Notes: generated from the sequence alone by a model not told the origin. 16,707 nt of DNA from Planctomycetota bacterium (GCA_016793305.1 JAEUHU010000022.1:1-16707), one strand, 5' to 3'; shown: positions 1 to 7,372, counted from the first letter of the stretch. Numbers and translations are program-made.

Positions 1-202
1 CGGCCTGCCGGCGACCCGCTGGATGCTGGAGGTCGGCGCGTTCTTCCTGCGCACCGAGACCGAACTGATCCTGAAGAGCCGGCGGGTGGTGCCGGGCCGC
101 CTGCTCGCCGCGGGCTTCCGGTTCACACAGCCGGACTGGCCCGCCGCCGCCCGCGACCTGGTCGCGCGCTGGCGGGCCCTGCGGGGCGTCGGCTCGACCT
201 GA
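1..202 (+). CDS. 3' end of a TIGR01777-family (YfcH-like) SDR epimerase, partial
   Basis: The window opens inside a gene read from base 2, with a TGA stop at 200-202 and about 66 codons visible. The visible part carries the pattern RTETELILKSRRVVPGRL followed by LAAGFRF and a final PDWPAAARDL. This matches the C-terminal DUF1731 region of the TIGR01777/YfcH family of NAD(P)-binding epimerases, where the consensus reads roughly E-x-E-L-x-L-x-S-x-x-V-x-P-x-x-L-x-x-x-G-F-x-F. The Rossmann-fold part and the catalytic residues lie outside the window, so substrate and activity cannot be judged. Third codon positions are almost all G or C, as in the other ordinary genes here. A hairpin at 289-310 downstream could terminate it. 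Confidence 0.82.
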   Translation, partial: GLPATRWMLEVGAFFLRTETELILKSRRVVPGRLLAAGFRFTQPDWPAAARDLVARWRALRGVGST

Positions 203-288
203 GACCGGTCGATGCGGGGTCGCTGGGCCGCTGCCGCGATGCTGGCACTGTTGCGCGCTGCGATCCACCGAGCGTCGTGAGTTCTCGG

Positions 289-310
289 GCAGCCGGTTTC
301 ACCGGGCTGC
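289..310 (+). terminator. hairpin downstream of the epimerase gene
   Basis: The arms GCAGCC and GGCTGC, plus inner GGT/ACC with one bulged G, form a 9-bp stem around the loop TTC. It lies 87 bp after the epimerase stop and 120 bp before the transposase start. There is no T-run, so termination is only a possibility. A second hairpin (GCCGCC, 7-nt loop, GGCGGC) follows at 348-366. Confidence 0.35.
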
Positions 311-384
311 AACCGACTGCGGACGAACCACGCGCCTCTTCGACGGCGCCGCCTCACCCGGGCGGCTGAGCCCGATCCTCGAGC

Positions 385-413
385 TTGCATCGCGTTCACG
401 GACTCTGTATATC
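385..413 (+). promoter_or_regulatory. candidate promoter of the RAYT gene
   Basis: A TTGCAT box at 385-390 and a TATATC box at 408-413 are separated by 17 bp, in the only clearly A/T-richer stretch upstream of the transposase. The predicted start of transcription would be about 10 bp before the ATG at 432. Both boxes match the sigma-70 consensus only partly. Confidence 0.35.
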
Positions 414-431
414 CGCGCAATCAAAAGAGCG

Positions 432-1238
432 ATGGCTACGAAGCTTGGGCCGCACGCTGCCACGACCGATTCCGACCGCCCCCGAGTCAGGGGGGCGAAG
501 GCTCGCCAAAGCACCCGCGCGTCCGGCAAGCCCGCGGCCGCTTTGCTGCCGTTCCGCTCCGGGCGCGGCGGCGCCCGGAACGGTGCCGGCCGCAAGCCGA
601 AGATCCCTGGCTGCCCTGGCGTCGACCACCGCGAGAGGGAGCCACTCGCCAAGCGCTTTCCGGTCCATGTGACTCTCAAGCTGCAGAGCGGCCTACCGCG
701 CCTGCGCAGCAGGCGCGAGTACGCCGCTCTGCGTGCGGCGTTCGCGGCCGGCTGCGCCCGCAACCTCGCCGGCACCTTCCGCCTCTGCCACTACGCGGTC
801 CTGAACGACCACCTGCATCTGCTCTGCGAGTCCGAGAGCCGCACAGCCCTCTCCCGCGGCCTCCAGGGCCTGCTGATCCGCATCGCGAGAGCCCTCAACA
901 AGCTGTGGGGGCGCCGCGGCGGCGTGTTCGCCGATCGCTACCACGACCACATCCTGAAGTCGCCGCGCGAAGTCCGGAACGCGCTGCGCTACCTGTTCGG
1001 CAACTGCATTTTGGGGAGTGGCAAGAAGCACGCCGCCGAAGGTCGCGAGGTGCACGTTCCCCAGGCCCCCGACACGTACACCTCGGCGCCATGGTTCCAG
1101 GGCTTCCGCGAACGCATCACGGTCGTCGGCGTCGAGGCGATCGTGCGGCCGGTGGCCGACGCGCGCACTTGGCTGCTCACCCAGGGCTGGCTGCGGCACG
1201 GGCGACTCAGCGTGCACGAGATGCCCAGCACCGCCTGA
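432..1238 (+). CDS. REP-associated tyrosine transposase (RAYT, Y1_Tnp/IS200-like HUH enzyme)
   Basis: The 268-residue protein has the signature of RAYTs, single-copy relatives of the IS200/IS605 transposase TnpA that nick single-stranded palindromic DNA. The HUH motif is in NDHLHLL (His127 and His129), and the likely nucleophile is Tyr187 in ALRYLFGNC, where the family has RYLxxNPV. The start of the family core is the basic stretch GGARNGAGRKPK, about residue 45, followed by RFPVHVTLKL. The first ~44 residues are low-complexity, basic and not recognisable, so the true start may be later than 432; the weak AAAAGAG upstream sits very close to this ATG. The gene is a domesticated-type transposase without transposon ends. 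It is followed directly by a string of palindromes (1232-1426), the substrates expected for such an enzyme. Its own stop codon lies inside the first one. Confidence 0.87.
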   Translation: MATKLGPHAATTDSDRPRVRGAKARQSTRASGKPAAALLPFRSGRGGARNGAGRKPKIPGCPGVDHREREPLAKRFPVHVTLKLQSGLPRLRSRREYAALRAAFAAGCARNLAGTFRLCHYAVLNDHLHLLCESESRTALSRGLQGLLIRIARALNKLWGRRGGVFADRYHDHILKSPREVRNALRYLFGNCILGSGKKHAAEGREVHVPQAPDTYTSAPWFQGFRERITVVGVEAIVRPVADARTWLLTQGWLRHGRLSVHEMPSTA

Positions 1239-1264
1239 AGGCGCCGGAACGGCGCCTTCAGGCG
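1232..1264. repeat. perfect 14-bp palindrome across the RAYT stop codon
   Basis: Arms 1232-1245 (CGCCTGAAGGCGCC) and 1251-1264 are perfectly complementary around the loop GGAAC. The RAYT stop TGA at 1236-1238 is in the left arm. It could end transcription of the RAYT gene or be a REP-like target of the RAYT itself. No T-run follows, and no GTAG-type tetranucleotide was seen next to it. Confidence 0.7.
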
Positions 1265-1365
1265 TGGTGGAAGCCACCAACACCGAACGCCGAAGGCGGC
1301 CTCCGCGCGGTCGAGGCGCCCGTTGCGCCAATCGCCAGCGGCCGGCAACGCCCGCCCGCGCGGGC
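1265..1365. repeat. run of small palindromes behind the RAYT gene
   Basis: Directly abutting the 1232-1264 palindrome are further hairpins: TGGTGG/AAG/CCACCA (1265-1279), CGCC/GAA/GGCG (1288-1298), GCCTC with a 9-nt loop and GAGGC (1299-1317), CGTTGC...GCAACG (1321-1350) and GCCCG with a 6-nt loop and CGGGC (1350-1365). In DNA this rich in G and C small hairpins are common by chance. The end-to-end packing, leading into the large inverted repeat at 1372-1426, is what stands out and resembles a REP/BIME-type array. Confidence 0.45.
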
Positions 1366-1371
1366 ATGCCG

Positions 1372-1426
1372 ATCTACCGCGGCGCCATGTGAGGCGCCAT
1401 GCGCCTCACTTGGCGGCGCGGTAGAT
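1372..1426. repeat. 55-bp inverted repeat at the aldolase 3' end (possible terminator)
   Basis: Two 26-base arms (1372-1397 and 1401-1426) pair in 24 positions around the loop CAT; the mismatches are T1388/T1410 and G1382/G1416. The right arm is the end of the aldolase gene read on the minus strand, including codons for IYRAAK and the stop TGA (1406-1408). The left arm is therefore an inverted near-copy of the aldolase end, stop codon included. It would form a very strong hairpin in the aldolase transcript. The extension of pairing into coding sequence is unusual for a plain terminator. Confidence 0.75.
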
Positions 1427-2326
1427 GTCCTGCACGCTCTTCAGCAGCTTCAGCGCCTCGGCCTTCGGGCGCTGGAACGCGTTGCGGCCCATGATCGAGC
1501 CGAACGCGCCGCCGTCGGCGAGGCCCTGGATCTCCTTCAGGACCTCCTCGGTGCCCTTCGCCTCACCGCCCGAGAAGATCACGATGCGGCGGCCGCCGAA
1601 CGCGGCCTGCACCACGTGCTTGGTGCGCTCGGCCAAGGTCGCGACCGGGATCTTCTCGCTCTCGTAGACCTTCTTGGCCGCGTCCTGCTCGAGCGCCTCG
1701 GTCGGCGGCTTCACCTTGAGGATGTGCGCGCCGAGCTGGGCGGCGATCTGCGCCGCGTAGGCGGCGACGTCGATCGCGGTCTCACCCTTCTTGCTGAGCG
1801 CACTGCCGCGCGGGTAGCTCCAGACCACGACCGCGAGGCCGGCTTCCTTCGCTTCCTCGCTGATCTTGCGCAGCTCCATATACATCGCGTCGCGCTGGTT
1901 GCTGCCCGGGTAGATCGTGAAGCCGATCGCCGCACAACCGAGCCGCAGCGCGTCCTTCACCGAGCCGGTGACGGCGGGCTTCGGGTCCGGCGAGCTGTAC
2001 AGCGAGTCGCTGTTGTTCAGCTTCAGGATCAGCGGGATGAGGCCCGCGTACTTGCGGGCCCCGGCTTCGAGGAAGCCGAGCGGTGCCGCGTAGGCGTTGC
2101 AGCCCGACTCGATCGCCAGCTCGAAGTGGTAGTAGGGGTCGTAGCCGGCCGGGTTCTTCGCGAACGAGCGCGCCGGGCCGTGTTCGAAGCCCTGGTCGAC
2201 CGGCAGGATCACGAACTTGCCGGTGCCCGCCAGGGCCCCCGTGTCCATCATCCAGCGCAGGTTCTTCAGAACGCCGGGGTTGTCGGATTCGTACCAGCTG
2301 AGGATCTCGTCGACGCGCTTGCTCAT
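1406..2326 (-). CDS. fbaB: class I fructose-bisphosphate aldolase, FbaB/DhnA (archaeal-type) family
   Basis: This 306-residue protein is a DeoC/LacD/FbaB-superfamily TIM barrel that cleaves fructose 1,6-bisphosphate to dihydroxyacetone phosphate and glyceraldehyde 3-phosphate in glycolysis, or the reverse in gluconeogenesis. Recognisable parts are KFVILPVDQGFEHGP near the N-terminus, GCAAIGFTIYPGS, VVVWSYPRG, the strand AHILKVKPP carrying the probable Schiff-base lysine, IVIFSGGEAKG for phosphate binding, and a C-terminal FGSIMGRNAFQRP. The start is set at the ATG encoding MSKRVDEIL. An in-frame extension to a TTG at 2401 has no family resemblance and crosses the likely promoter. No Shine-Dalgarno sequence precedes the ATG. 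Codon use is strongly G/C-ending, like other highly used genes here. The gene ends inside a large inverted repeat. Confidence 0.95.
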   Translation of the reverse strand: MSKRVDEILSWYESDNPGVLKNLRWMMDTGALAGTGKFVILPVDQGFEHGPARSFAKNPAGYDPYYHFELAIESGCNAYAAPLGFLEAGARKYAGLIPLILKLNNSDSLYSSPDPKPAVTGSVKDALRLGCAAIGFTIYPGSNQRDAMYMELRKISEEAKEAGLAVVVWSYPRGSALSKKGETAIDVAAYAAQIAAQLGAHILKVKPPTEALEQDAAKKVYESEKIPVATLAERTKHVVQAAFGGRRIVIFSGGEAKGTEEVLKEIQGLADGGAFGSIMGRNAFQRPKAEALKLLKSVQDIYRAAK

Positions 2327-2373
2327 GGATCGGGGTGCGGCCACGGGGGGCCGCTCAGGAGAAGAGGGCGCGG

Positions 2374-2401
2374 ATTGTCGAGCCCGTTCTTCCCGATGCA
2401 A
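2374..2401 (-). promoter_or_regulatory. candidate promoter of the aldolase gene
   Basis: On the minus strand TTGCAT (2401-2396) and GACAAT (2379-2374) are separated by 16 bp, about 48 bp in front of the aldolase ATG. The -35-like box is identical to that proposed for the RAYT gene. The rest of the 186-bp gap (2327-2512) shows no gene. Confidence 0.33.
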
Positions 2402-2496
2402 GCGCGGCCCGCCGTCCTAGGGGCGGACGAGCGGGCCGGCGCGCAATCCGACGCGAGGCGCGACGAGCGATGCCGGCGGCAAGCGCCCTTGGCACC

Positions 2497-2514
2497 GACC
2501 CGGCAGCCCGGGTC
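2497..2514 (-). terminator. hairpin at the stop of the CAP-domain gene
   Basis: Arms GACCCGG (2497-2503) and CCGGGTC (2508-2514) are perfectly complementary around a 4-base loop and overlap the stop codon of the minus-strand gene (2513-2515). There is no T-run. It probably separates this gene from the aldolase. Confidence 0.5.
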
Positions 2515-5047
2515 ACTTCAGGCGCAGGTCCTGCGCCGAGCCGCCGGTCGTGAACTCCCAGAACAGGTGCAGCGGATCGGCGCCGCCGATCTGCAGCAGG
2601 CAGCGCACCTGGTAGTGCTTGTTCGGGTCCAGGTGCTCCTTCGGCAGCGCGAACATCACGTCGCGCAGGTCCTGCTTCTTGTTCAGCGGCACGTTCGGCG
2701 TGTGCACCCAGCAGGGGACCTCCTTCTTGCCGCGCGCCAACCACGCCACGTAGTCCTCCTTGCCCTTGATGCAGAAGTTCTTCTGCGGCTGCTTGCCGCC
2801 CTTGTTGGCCTCCCACACCGAGATCGACACCTCGCCGAGCCGCCGCGCGATCTCGCGGCTGAACTGGATGCTGATCGTGTAGCCGCACTTGCGCACGTCG
2901 TTCTGCCCCTCGGGCTGGTCCTCGAGCGGGTTCGGGTTCTCGAACGACGGGAACGCGGTGGGCACGCCGACCAGGTTGTGCGGGGGCCACACCACGAAGC
3001 TGGGGCTCGTCGCCGGGTCGTAGGGCTCCTCGAGCGAGCCCATGTCGAGCAGGCCGACCGAGAACTGGTCGCTGGTGCGGTACGAATAGCCCAGGCGCTT
3101 GATGTTGTGCACCAGCATCGGGAAGCGGTGGTACGGCGTGCCGATCCAGCCGTCGACCGAGTCGCGGGCGAACTCGGCGCCGCGCTGGCCCTTCACCGTG
3201 ATGATGTTGCCCGACGCCGCCTGCTGGCCGCGGCGCGTGAAGTCCGGGTGCGCCGGGTCCTCTTCGTGGATGTCCGGCCCGTCCTTGTCGGCGAGGTCGC
3301 GGTGGTTGTCGACGTAGGCGGTGTGCAGGTCGGCGCCGAGCGACGCCTCGGCGTCCATCTCGCACTCCGGCAGCGCCACGAACGTGCCGTCGGTCATCAG
3401 CCCGCTCTCCGGGAACACGAAGCCGATCAGCTGACGCCGCACCTGGTTGACGCGGTCGAGCGCCGCCAGCTCTTCCTTGCTCGGCCGCTCCGGCAGCAGC
3501 GGCGGGCCGTAGCCGGTCGCGTAGGCGACCCCCGAGTCACCGCGCGCCCATTCGCGCCACTCGGCGTCGATCAGGGCACTCGGCTTGCCGAACACCTTGG
3601 TGACCACCGCCTCGACGTCTTCGAGCGTCGGGATGTTGCCGCCTTCGATGTCGGGCAGCGCCAGGAAGAACTCGAGCCACTTGTCGGGGTACGCCGCGAG
3701 CATCCAGGTCATCAGTGACCAGGTCTTGAGCCGCGCATCGTTGAGGAAGCGCCCGATCTGGGTGCGCGGCACCTGGCCGAGCGCCCAGTCCTGGTTCGAC
3801 AGCGCCTGGTCGCGCACCGCGCGCATCCACCAGTTGGTGCCCTCCGGCAAGTCCAAGGCGTCTTCACCCTGGGTTCCCACGGGGATGCCCCCCCAACGCG
3901 AGATGGAGGTCGACTTCAGGTACCAGGTCACTGCATGCACGATGCCCTGACCGATGCCGTCGTTGCGCTTGTAGAGCAGGCCCCAGTAGGTCACGTAGGC
4001 GACCATCGCGTCCTGGATGTAGCGCTGCGAGCCGCCCACCTGCAGCACCGCTGCCCCCGACTTGCTCTCCCATTCGGTGTTGGCGAACTGCATCGCCTCC
4101 TCGAGCTTGCCCTTCATGATCGAGGGATTCGCCTTCAGGAACTCCTCGCGCTCACGCGCCGTCGCCAGGAACGCGCGCCAGGCGTAGAGCTTGGTCGCCC
4201 GTTCGCGGAAGCGCAGCTCCTTCGCCTTCTCGGCGCCGAGCAGGTACTCGCCGAACTCGACGGCGCGCTCGCCCCACTTGACCGCGTTGTCGGCCATCTC
4301 CTGGTTGCCGCGCACCCAGACGGTGAAGTTCTCGGACTTCGCCCCGTGGATGTCGAAGCTCGGCTTCTTCATCCACTCCGGCGCCGAATCGCGCAGTGCC
4401 ACCAGCTCCGGCGGCATCTCCGACTCGGGCAGCTGCTTGACCGGGTAGTCCTTGCGCGCCAGCTCGACGGCGCGCTTCTCGATCTCCTTCATCTTCGCGG
4501 CCAGCGCGATCTGCGCGTCGGTGCCGAAGAAGCCCGGACCCTCCTTGAGGCCCAACGCGACGTTGGCCTCCTTGTCCATCGCGTTGTAGTAGACCGCCTT
4601 CTCGATGTGGTACTTGGCGCGCTCCTGGTTGCCTGCGGCCTGCAGCTCGAGACCGAGCTTCTTGTGGAAGCCCGACAGCTTGGCCGAGGTCTTGGCCCAC
4701 TCGTCGACGACCTTGAAGCGGCCCTCGTAGCCGGCCTTGTCGAGCCACTTCTTGCGCTTCTCGGGCGGCTGCTCGACCCATTGGCCCTTCTCCTTCTTCC
4801 AGCCGAGCTCCGAGCGCGCCGTGCTGTTGTCCGGGTCGTACTGCAGGATCAGGTCGTAGGCCTGCTTGGCGCGCGGACCGACCTTCTGCGACTTGGCGTT
4901 CGACGCGAAGCTCGACAGCGCCGAGACGCACTGGCGGGTCAGGTCCTGTTCCTGCTTCGCGATGGCGTCCTGCGCCCCTGCGGGGCGCACCAGGAGTCCG
5001 AGGCAGAAGGGGCCGAGAAGGGAAAGCGATCGAAGGGTCGAGGTCAT
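2513..5047 (-). CDS. secreted CAP/SCP-domain protein with helical N-terminal region
   Basis: The 844-residue protein starts with a signal peptide (hydrophobic LSLLGPFCLGLLV, likely cleavage after AGA at residue 25). Residues about 30-250 are charged and helix-rich, with TPR-like phrasing such as AKQAYDLILQYDPDNSTAR. Residues about 250-520 contain a Trp/Tyr-rich region of unknown fold. Residues about 525-700 are a CAP (SCP/PR-1, PF00188) domain: LDRVNQVRRQLIGFVFPESG, ADLHTAYVDNH, PDIHEEDP, VDGWIGTPYHRFPMLV, and the aliphatic GVPTAFPSFENPNP. The last ~140 residues look like an Ig-like strand region seen after CAP domains in other bacterial proteins. The function of bacterial CAP proteins is poorly known, and extracellular binding or proteolysis are guesses. 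The chosen ATG gives the signal peptide; a 22-residue upstream extension would spoil it. Codons are strongly G/C-ending after the signal peptide. Confidence 0.85.
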   Translation of the reverse strand: MTSTLRSLSLLGPFCLGLLVRPAGAQDAIAKQEQDLTRQCVSALSSFASNAKSQKVGPRAKQAYDLILQYDPDNSTARSELGWKKEKGQWVEQPPEKRKKWLDKAGYEGRFKVVDEWAKTSAKLSGFHKKLGLELQAAGNQERAKYHIEKAVYYNAMDKEANVALGLKEGPGFFGTDAQIALAAKMKEIEKRAVELARKDYPVKQLPESEMPPELVALRDSAPEWMKKPSFDIHGAKSENFTVWVRGNQEMADNAVKWGERAVEFGEYLLGAEKAKELRFRERATKLYAWRAFLATAREREEFLKANPSIMKGKLEEAMQFANTEWESKSGAAVLQVGGSQRYIQDAMVAYVTYWGLLYKRNDGIGQGIVHAVTWYLKSTSISRWGGIPVGTQGEDALDLPEGTNWWMRAVRDQALSNQDWALGQVPRTQIGRFLNDARLKTWSLMTWMLAAYPDKWLEFFLALPDIEGGNIPTLEDVEAVVTKVFGKPSALIDAEWREWARGDSGVAYATGYGPPLLPERPSKEELAALDRVNQVRRQLIGFVFPESGLMTDGTFVALPECEMDAEASLGADLHTAYVDNHRDLADKDGPDIHEEDPAHPDFTRRGQQAASGNIITVKGQRGAEFARDSVDGWIGTPYHRFPMLVHNIKRLGYSYRTSDQFSVGLLDMGSLEEPYDPATSPSFVVWPPHNLVGVPTAFPSFENPNPLEDQPEGQNDVRKCGYTISIQFSREIARRLGEVSISVWEANKGGKQPQKNFCIKGKEDYVAWLARGKKEVPCWVHTPNVPLNKKQDLRDVMFALPKEHLDPNKHYQVRCLLQIGGADPLHLFWEFTTGGSAQDLRLK

Positions 5048-5175
5048 CCGGTACGTGGTTGCAGGCCTATGAGCGAGCGATGCTACGCAGACCCGCGGAC
5101 CCTGGCGAGTCAACCCACGAAAAGAGAATAGAGCGGGCCCCTTCCCGGACTACCGACCGGAGGCGACGCCAGCGA

Positions 5176-7203
5176 TCATCGCTGCACCGTCACGGACAGC
5201 GCATTCGAAGTGACAAGCCCGAGTGAATTGGCGGCCGGCGCGGCCGCCTGGATGAAGAACCTCGCGCCGATCAGATGGGGGTGTGGAAGAGCGATCGGAG
5301 TGCGGAACTCCCCCTGGGAGTCGAAGGTGATGGTCAGCAGACCATCCACCGAGGCCAGCAGCCAACAACTCGGGGCGCCGAGCAAGGACAGATCCAAGGG
5401 CAGGGCAGTGGATCCCCAGATGCCGTCGTCGGACCCGACCCAGAGGAACCCGGCAGACGCCGGCGAGGCGCCACCAACCACCAACTCGAAGCCTGAGCCG
5501 CCTGAGAAGGGGATGCCCGTGGCATCCAGGTCCAAGCCGCCGCAGCCCGTGCCGTAGGAAACCACAGGACCAACACCAGGGCCCCACCACTGCTGCTCCT
5601 CCATCAGGTGCCCATAGGTAGGAGCCATGACGTCCTGGAGTGGCCGACCATGCCCATCGATGGTCCACTGCTTCTGATCCACCAGGGCCCGCCACGCCCT
5701 ACGATACAAGAGCCTGGCCCGAACGCTGACCTGCCCGGCGCTCTGCGGCACCTTGAACCGATACTTGGAGCTGTCGACTGCATCTGCCGGAATACGGCTG
5801 TCGTACACGATGCTCGCGGCGTCGGTGAAGAAGGTCGGCGCGTTGCCATTCGGATCCGCCGCTACCTTCCCGAAGATCCGGCCCGGAAGAGATGCGAAGT
5901 ATCCCTGGTCTGGGTTGCCGACCCCGGCGAGCTCCGGAAGAACTGGCCCACTCACCAATCGAAGTCTCTTGCCGGAACTCACGACCCACGCTTCCACGAT
6001 CAGGACCACGTTTCGAGACGTAACGCCAGTCGGCACGTGATGGCCGGTGTGGCCATTCACGACATCGACCACGACGTCGAGCTCTCCAGCCCCCTGGTGC
6101 ACGGCCATGTGGAGGTCGACGGCATTCTCTAGATAGCGGGGAGTCGTGCCTTCGATTCGATGCGACCGCACTGTCGACGGATCCCTCACCAGCGGAAGCA
6201 GCGGGCTGACCTGCGGATTGTCGGATGGCGGCATATGGCAATCCACGCAGGACCGGTATCTGGTGGAGTTGGGATCTCCATAGGGGCTATCGAGCCACTC
6301 TTGGTAGGTTGGTTCGGACACGATGCCATTGGGTTCTTCGAAGTTGCCGTCGGCGTCCGGGTCGTTCTTGTCCTGGTGGCACACCCCGCAAACCGCTGCC
6401 GCCAACTGCGGTTGGAACGAAGCCCTCATCGTCCCTGGAATGTGGAACGTCACGTCTCCGAGAAAGCCGTACATGACCTGATGACTCCCGATCGGCGCCG
6501 CCGGGCGATTGAACACGACCGCGCTAGGGTAAATTCCCGGGAAGTTCATTTTCGACTCGTCGACATCCGCGATCTTGTGGCAGATATCGCAGGAGACGCC
6601 GTGCATGGCCGCAGGAGAGAGGGACCCGAACGGCTCCAGAGGCGAATACGGCTGGGCGACCCAGGGCTCCGGCTGGTGGCACGCAGCGCAGTCCGAGTCC
6701 GGGTGCGATTGTCCGAACATGGAATCCCGAGTGTAGACGAATCCACCCATCCCTCCAGAAGTCCCACTGCCGTTCCAAAGGTCGTAGACCCAGGTGTTCG
6801 TCCCAGCAGCCGCCATCGGTGATCCGGACCACTCCGCGAGTTGGTTGGGATGGCACACCCCGCACGCCATGGGGTCGACGAACAGATAGGCCGAGTTGTT
6901 GCCGACCTGGACTGGGTCCAGCTGGAGGATCACGCTTGCCGGAGCGTTCACGGTGACCCCCCGATTGTAATACCCCTTGTGTGCGGCCACGACCGTCAAT
7001 CCACTACCGGCGACCGGCAGGGAGAACGACCCGTCCGCAGCAGTCTCGGTCCGGATCTTGGTGGTCTGCAGGGTCACCACGGCGCCTGGAATGGGATTGC
7101 CGGTCCCAGACTCGAAGACCGTTCCCGTGACCTGGGCCGCAAGTTCGCCGGTGAACGCAAGAATGCAGAGCACAACCGATGGAGCAGACAGGGGCCTGTT
7201 CAT
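5176..7203 (-). CDS. secreted pentaheme c-type cytochrome with carboxypeptidase-regulatory-like N-terminal domain
   Basis: The 675-residue protein begins with a signal peptide ending near ELAAQ (residue 24). A beta-sandwich of the CarboxypepD_reg type follows (about 25-95: VTGTVFESGTGNPIPGAVV, DGSFSLPV, KGYYNRGV). Five CxxCH heme sites follow: CGVCH 114-118, CAACH 172-176, CDICH 205-209, CGVCH 272-276 and CVDCHMP 319-325. A later VVNGHTGHHVPTG matches the distal histidine region of multiheme cytochromes of the c554/NrfA-like type. The final ~130 residues are beta-rich, end in NALSVTVQR and resemble C-terminal regions of planctomycete secreted proteins. The role is probably periplasmic or extracellular electron transfer; no catalytic residues identify a specific reductase. 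The ATG at 7203 gives the signal peptide and has GGAAG upstream. Third codon positions are mixed (about 15 of the first 60 end in A or T), unlike neighbours outside the block. Confidence 0.9.
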   Translation of the reverse strand: MNRPLSAPSVVLCILAFTGELAAQVTGTVFESGTGNPIPGAVVTLQTTKIRTETAADGSFSLPVAGSGLTVVAAHKGYYNRGVTVNAPASVILQLDPVQVGNNSAYLFVDPMACGVCHPNQLAEWSGSPMAAAGTNTWVYDLWNGSGTSGGMGGFVYTRDSMFGQSHPDSDCAACHQPEPWVAQPYSPLEPFGSLSPAAMHGVSCDICHKIADVDESKMNFPGIYPSAVVFNRPAAPIGSHQVMYGFLGDVTFHIPGTMRASFQPQLAAAVCGVCHQDKNDPDADGNFEEPNGIVSEPTYQEWLDSPYGDPNSTRYRSCVDCHMPPSDNPQVSPLLPLVRDPSTVRSHRIEGTTPRYLENAVDLHMAVHQGAGELDVVVDVVNGHTGHHVPTGVTSRNVVLIVEAWVVSSGKRLRLVSGPVLPELAGVGNPDQGYFASLPGRIFGKVAADPNGNAPTFFTDAASIVYDSRIPADAVDSSKYRFKVPQSAGQVSVRARLLYRRAWRALVDQKQWTIDGHGRPLQDVMAPTYGHLMEEQQWWGPGVGPVVSYGTGCGGLDLDATGIPFSGGSGFELVVGGASPASAGFLWVGSDDGIWGSTALPLDLSLLGAPSCWLLASVDGLLTITFDSQGEFRTPIALPHPHLIGARFFIQAAAPAANSLGLVTSNALSVTVQR

Positions 7204-7237
7204 GCGACGACTTCCGCCAGGTTCCGAAGGGGCATTG

Positions 7238-7257
7238 GTGACTATGAGAGTAGTCAC
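7238..7257. promoter_or_regulatory. operator-like dyad upstream of the pentaheme cytochrome gene
   Basis: GTGACTA, six bases, TAGTCAC: a perfect 7-bp inverted repeat covering 20 bp, ending 34 bp before the cytochrome ATG. The size and spacing suit binding by a dimeric helix-turn-helix regulator of the GntR or TetR kind. No regulator gene is present in the window. Confidence 0.45.
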
Positions 7258-7317
7258 ACAAATCGCGCTTTGCACTTGGCAATACGGCTGAAGCCACGCA
7301 CGCAGTCTGCGGCACGC

Positions 7318-7341
7318 TTTCTACGCAATGGGTGGTAGAAA
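7318..7341. promoter_or_regulatory. second dyad in the cytochrome/flavoprotein intergenic region
   Basis: TTTCTAC, ten bases, GTAGAAA: a perfect 7-bp inverted repeat spanning 24 bp, unusual for its A/T content in this DNA. It lies about 115 bp from the cytochrome start. Protein binding site or chance; no T-run consistent with a terminator. Confidence 0.35.
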
Positions 7342-7372
7342 CAAAGTTGCCTGGGATCGGTTGGCGGAGTCA

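Noticed and set aside
432..1238. Complete IS200/IS605 insertion sequence
   Set aside because: The N-terminal GAGRKPK-type region and motif spacing fit a RAYT. No TnpB gene and no transposon ends were seen.
905..3718. A 937-codon open frame on the plus strand
   Set aside because: It runs antisense to the aldolase and CAP genes. Its translation is low-complexity (Arg, Leu, Val, Ala), as expected for the reverse frame of G/C-ending codons, and it has no motif.
5080..5113. TTGACT and TAGCAT boxes before the CAP gene on the minus strand
   Set aside because: The spacer is 22 bp, too long for a sigma-70 promoter.
3935..5131. A 398-codon open frame on the plus strand
   Set aside because: It is antisense to the CAP-domain gene, Leu/Arg-rich and without motifs.
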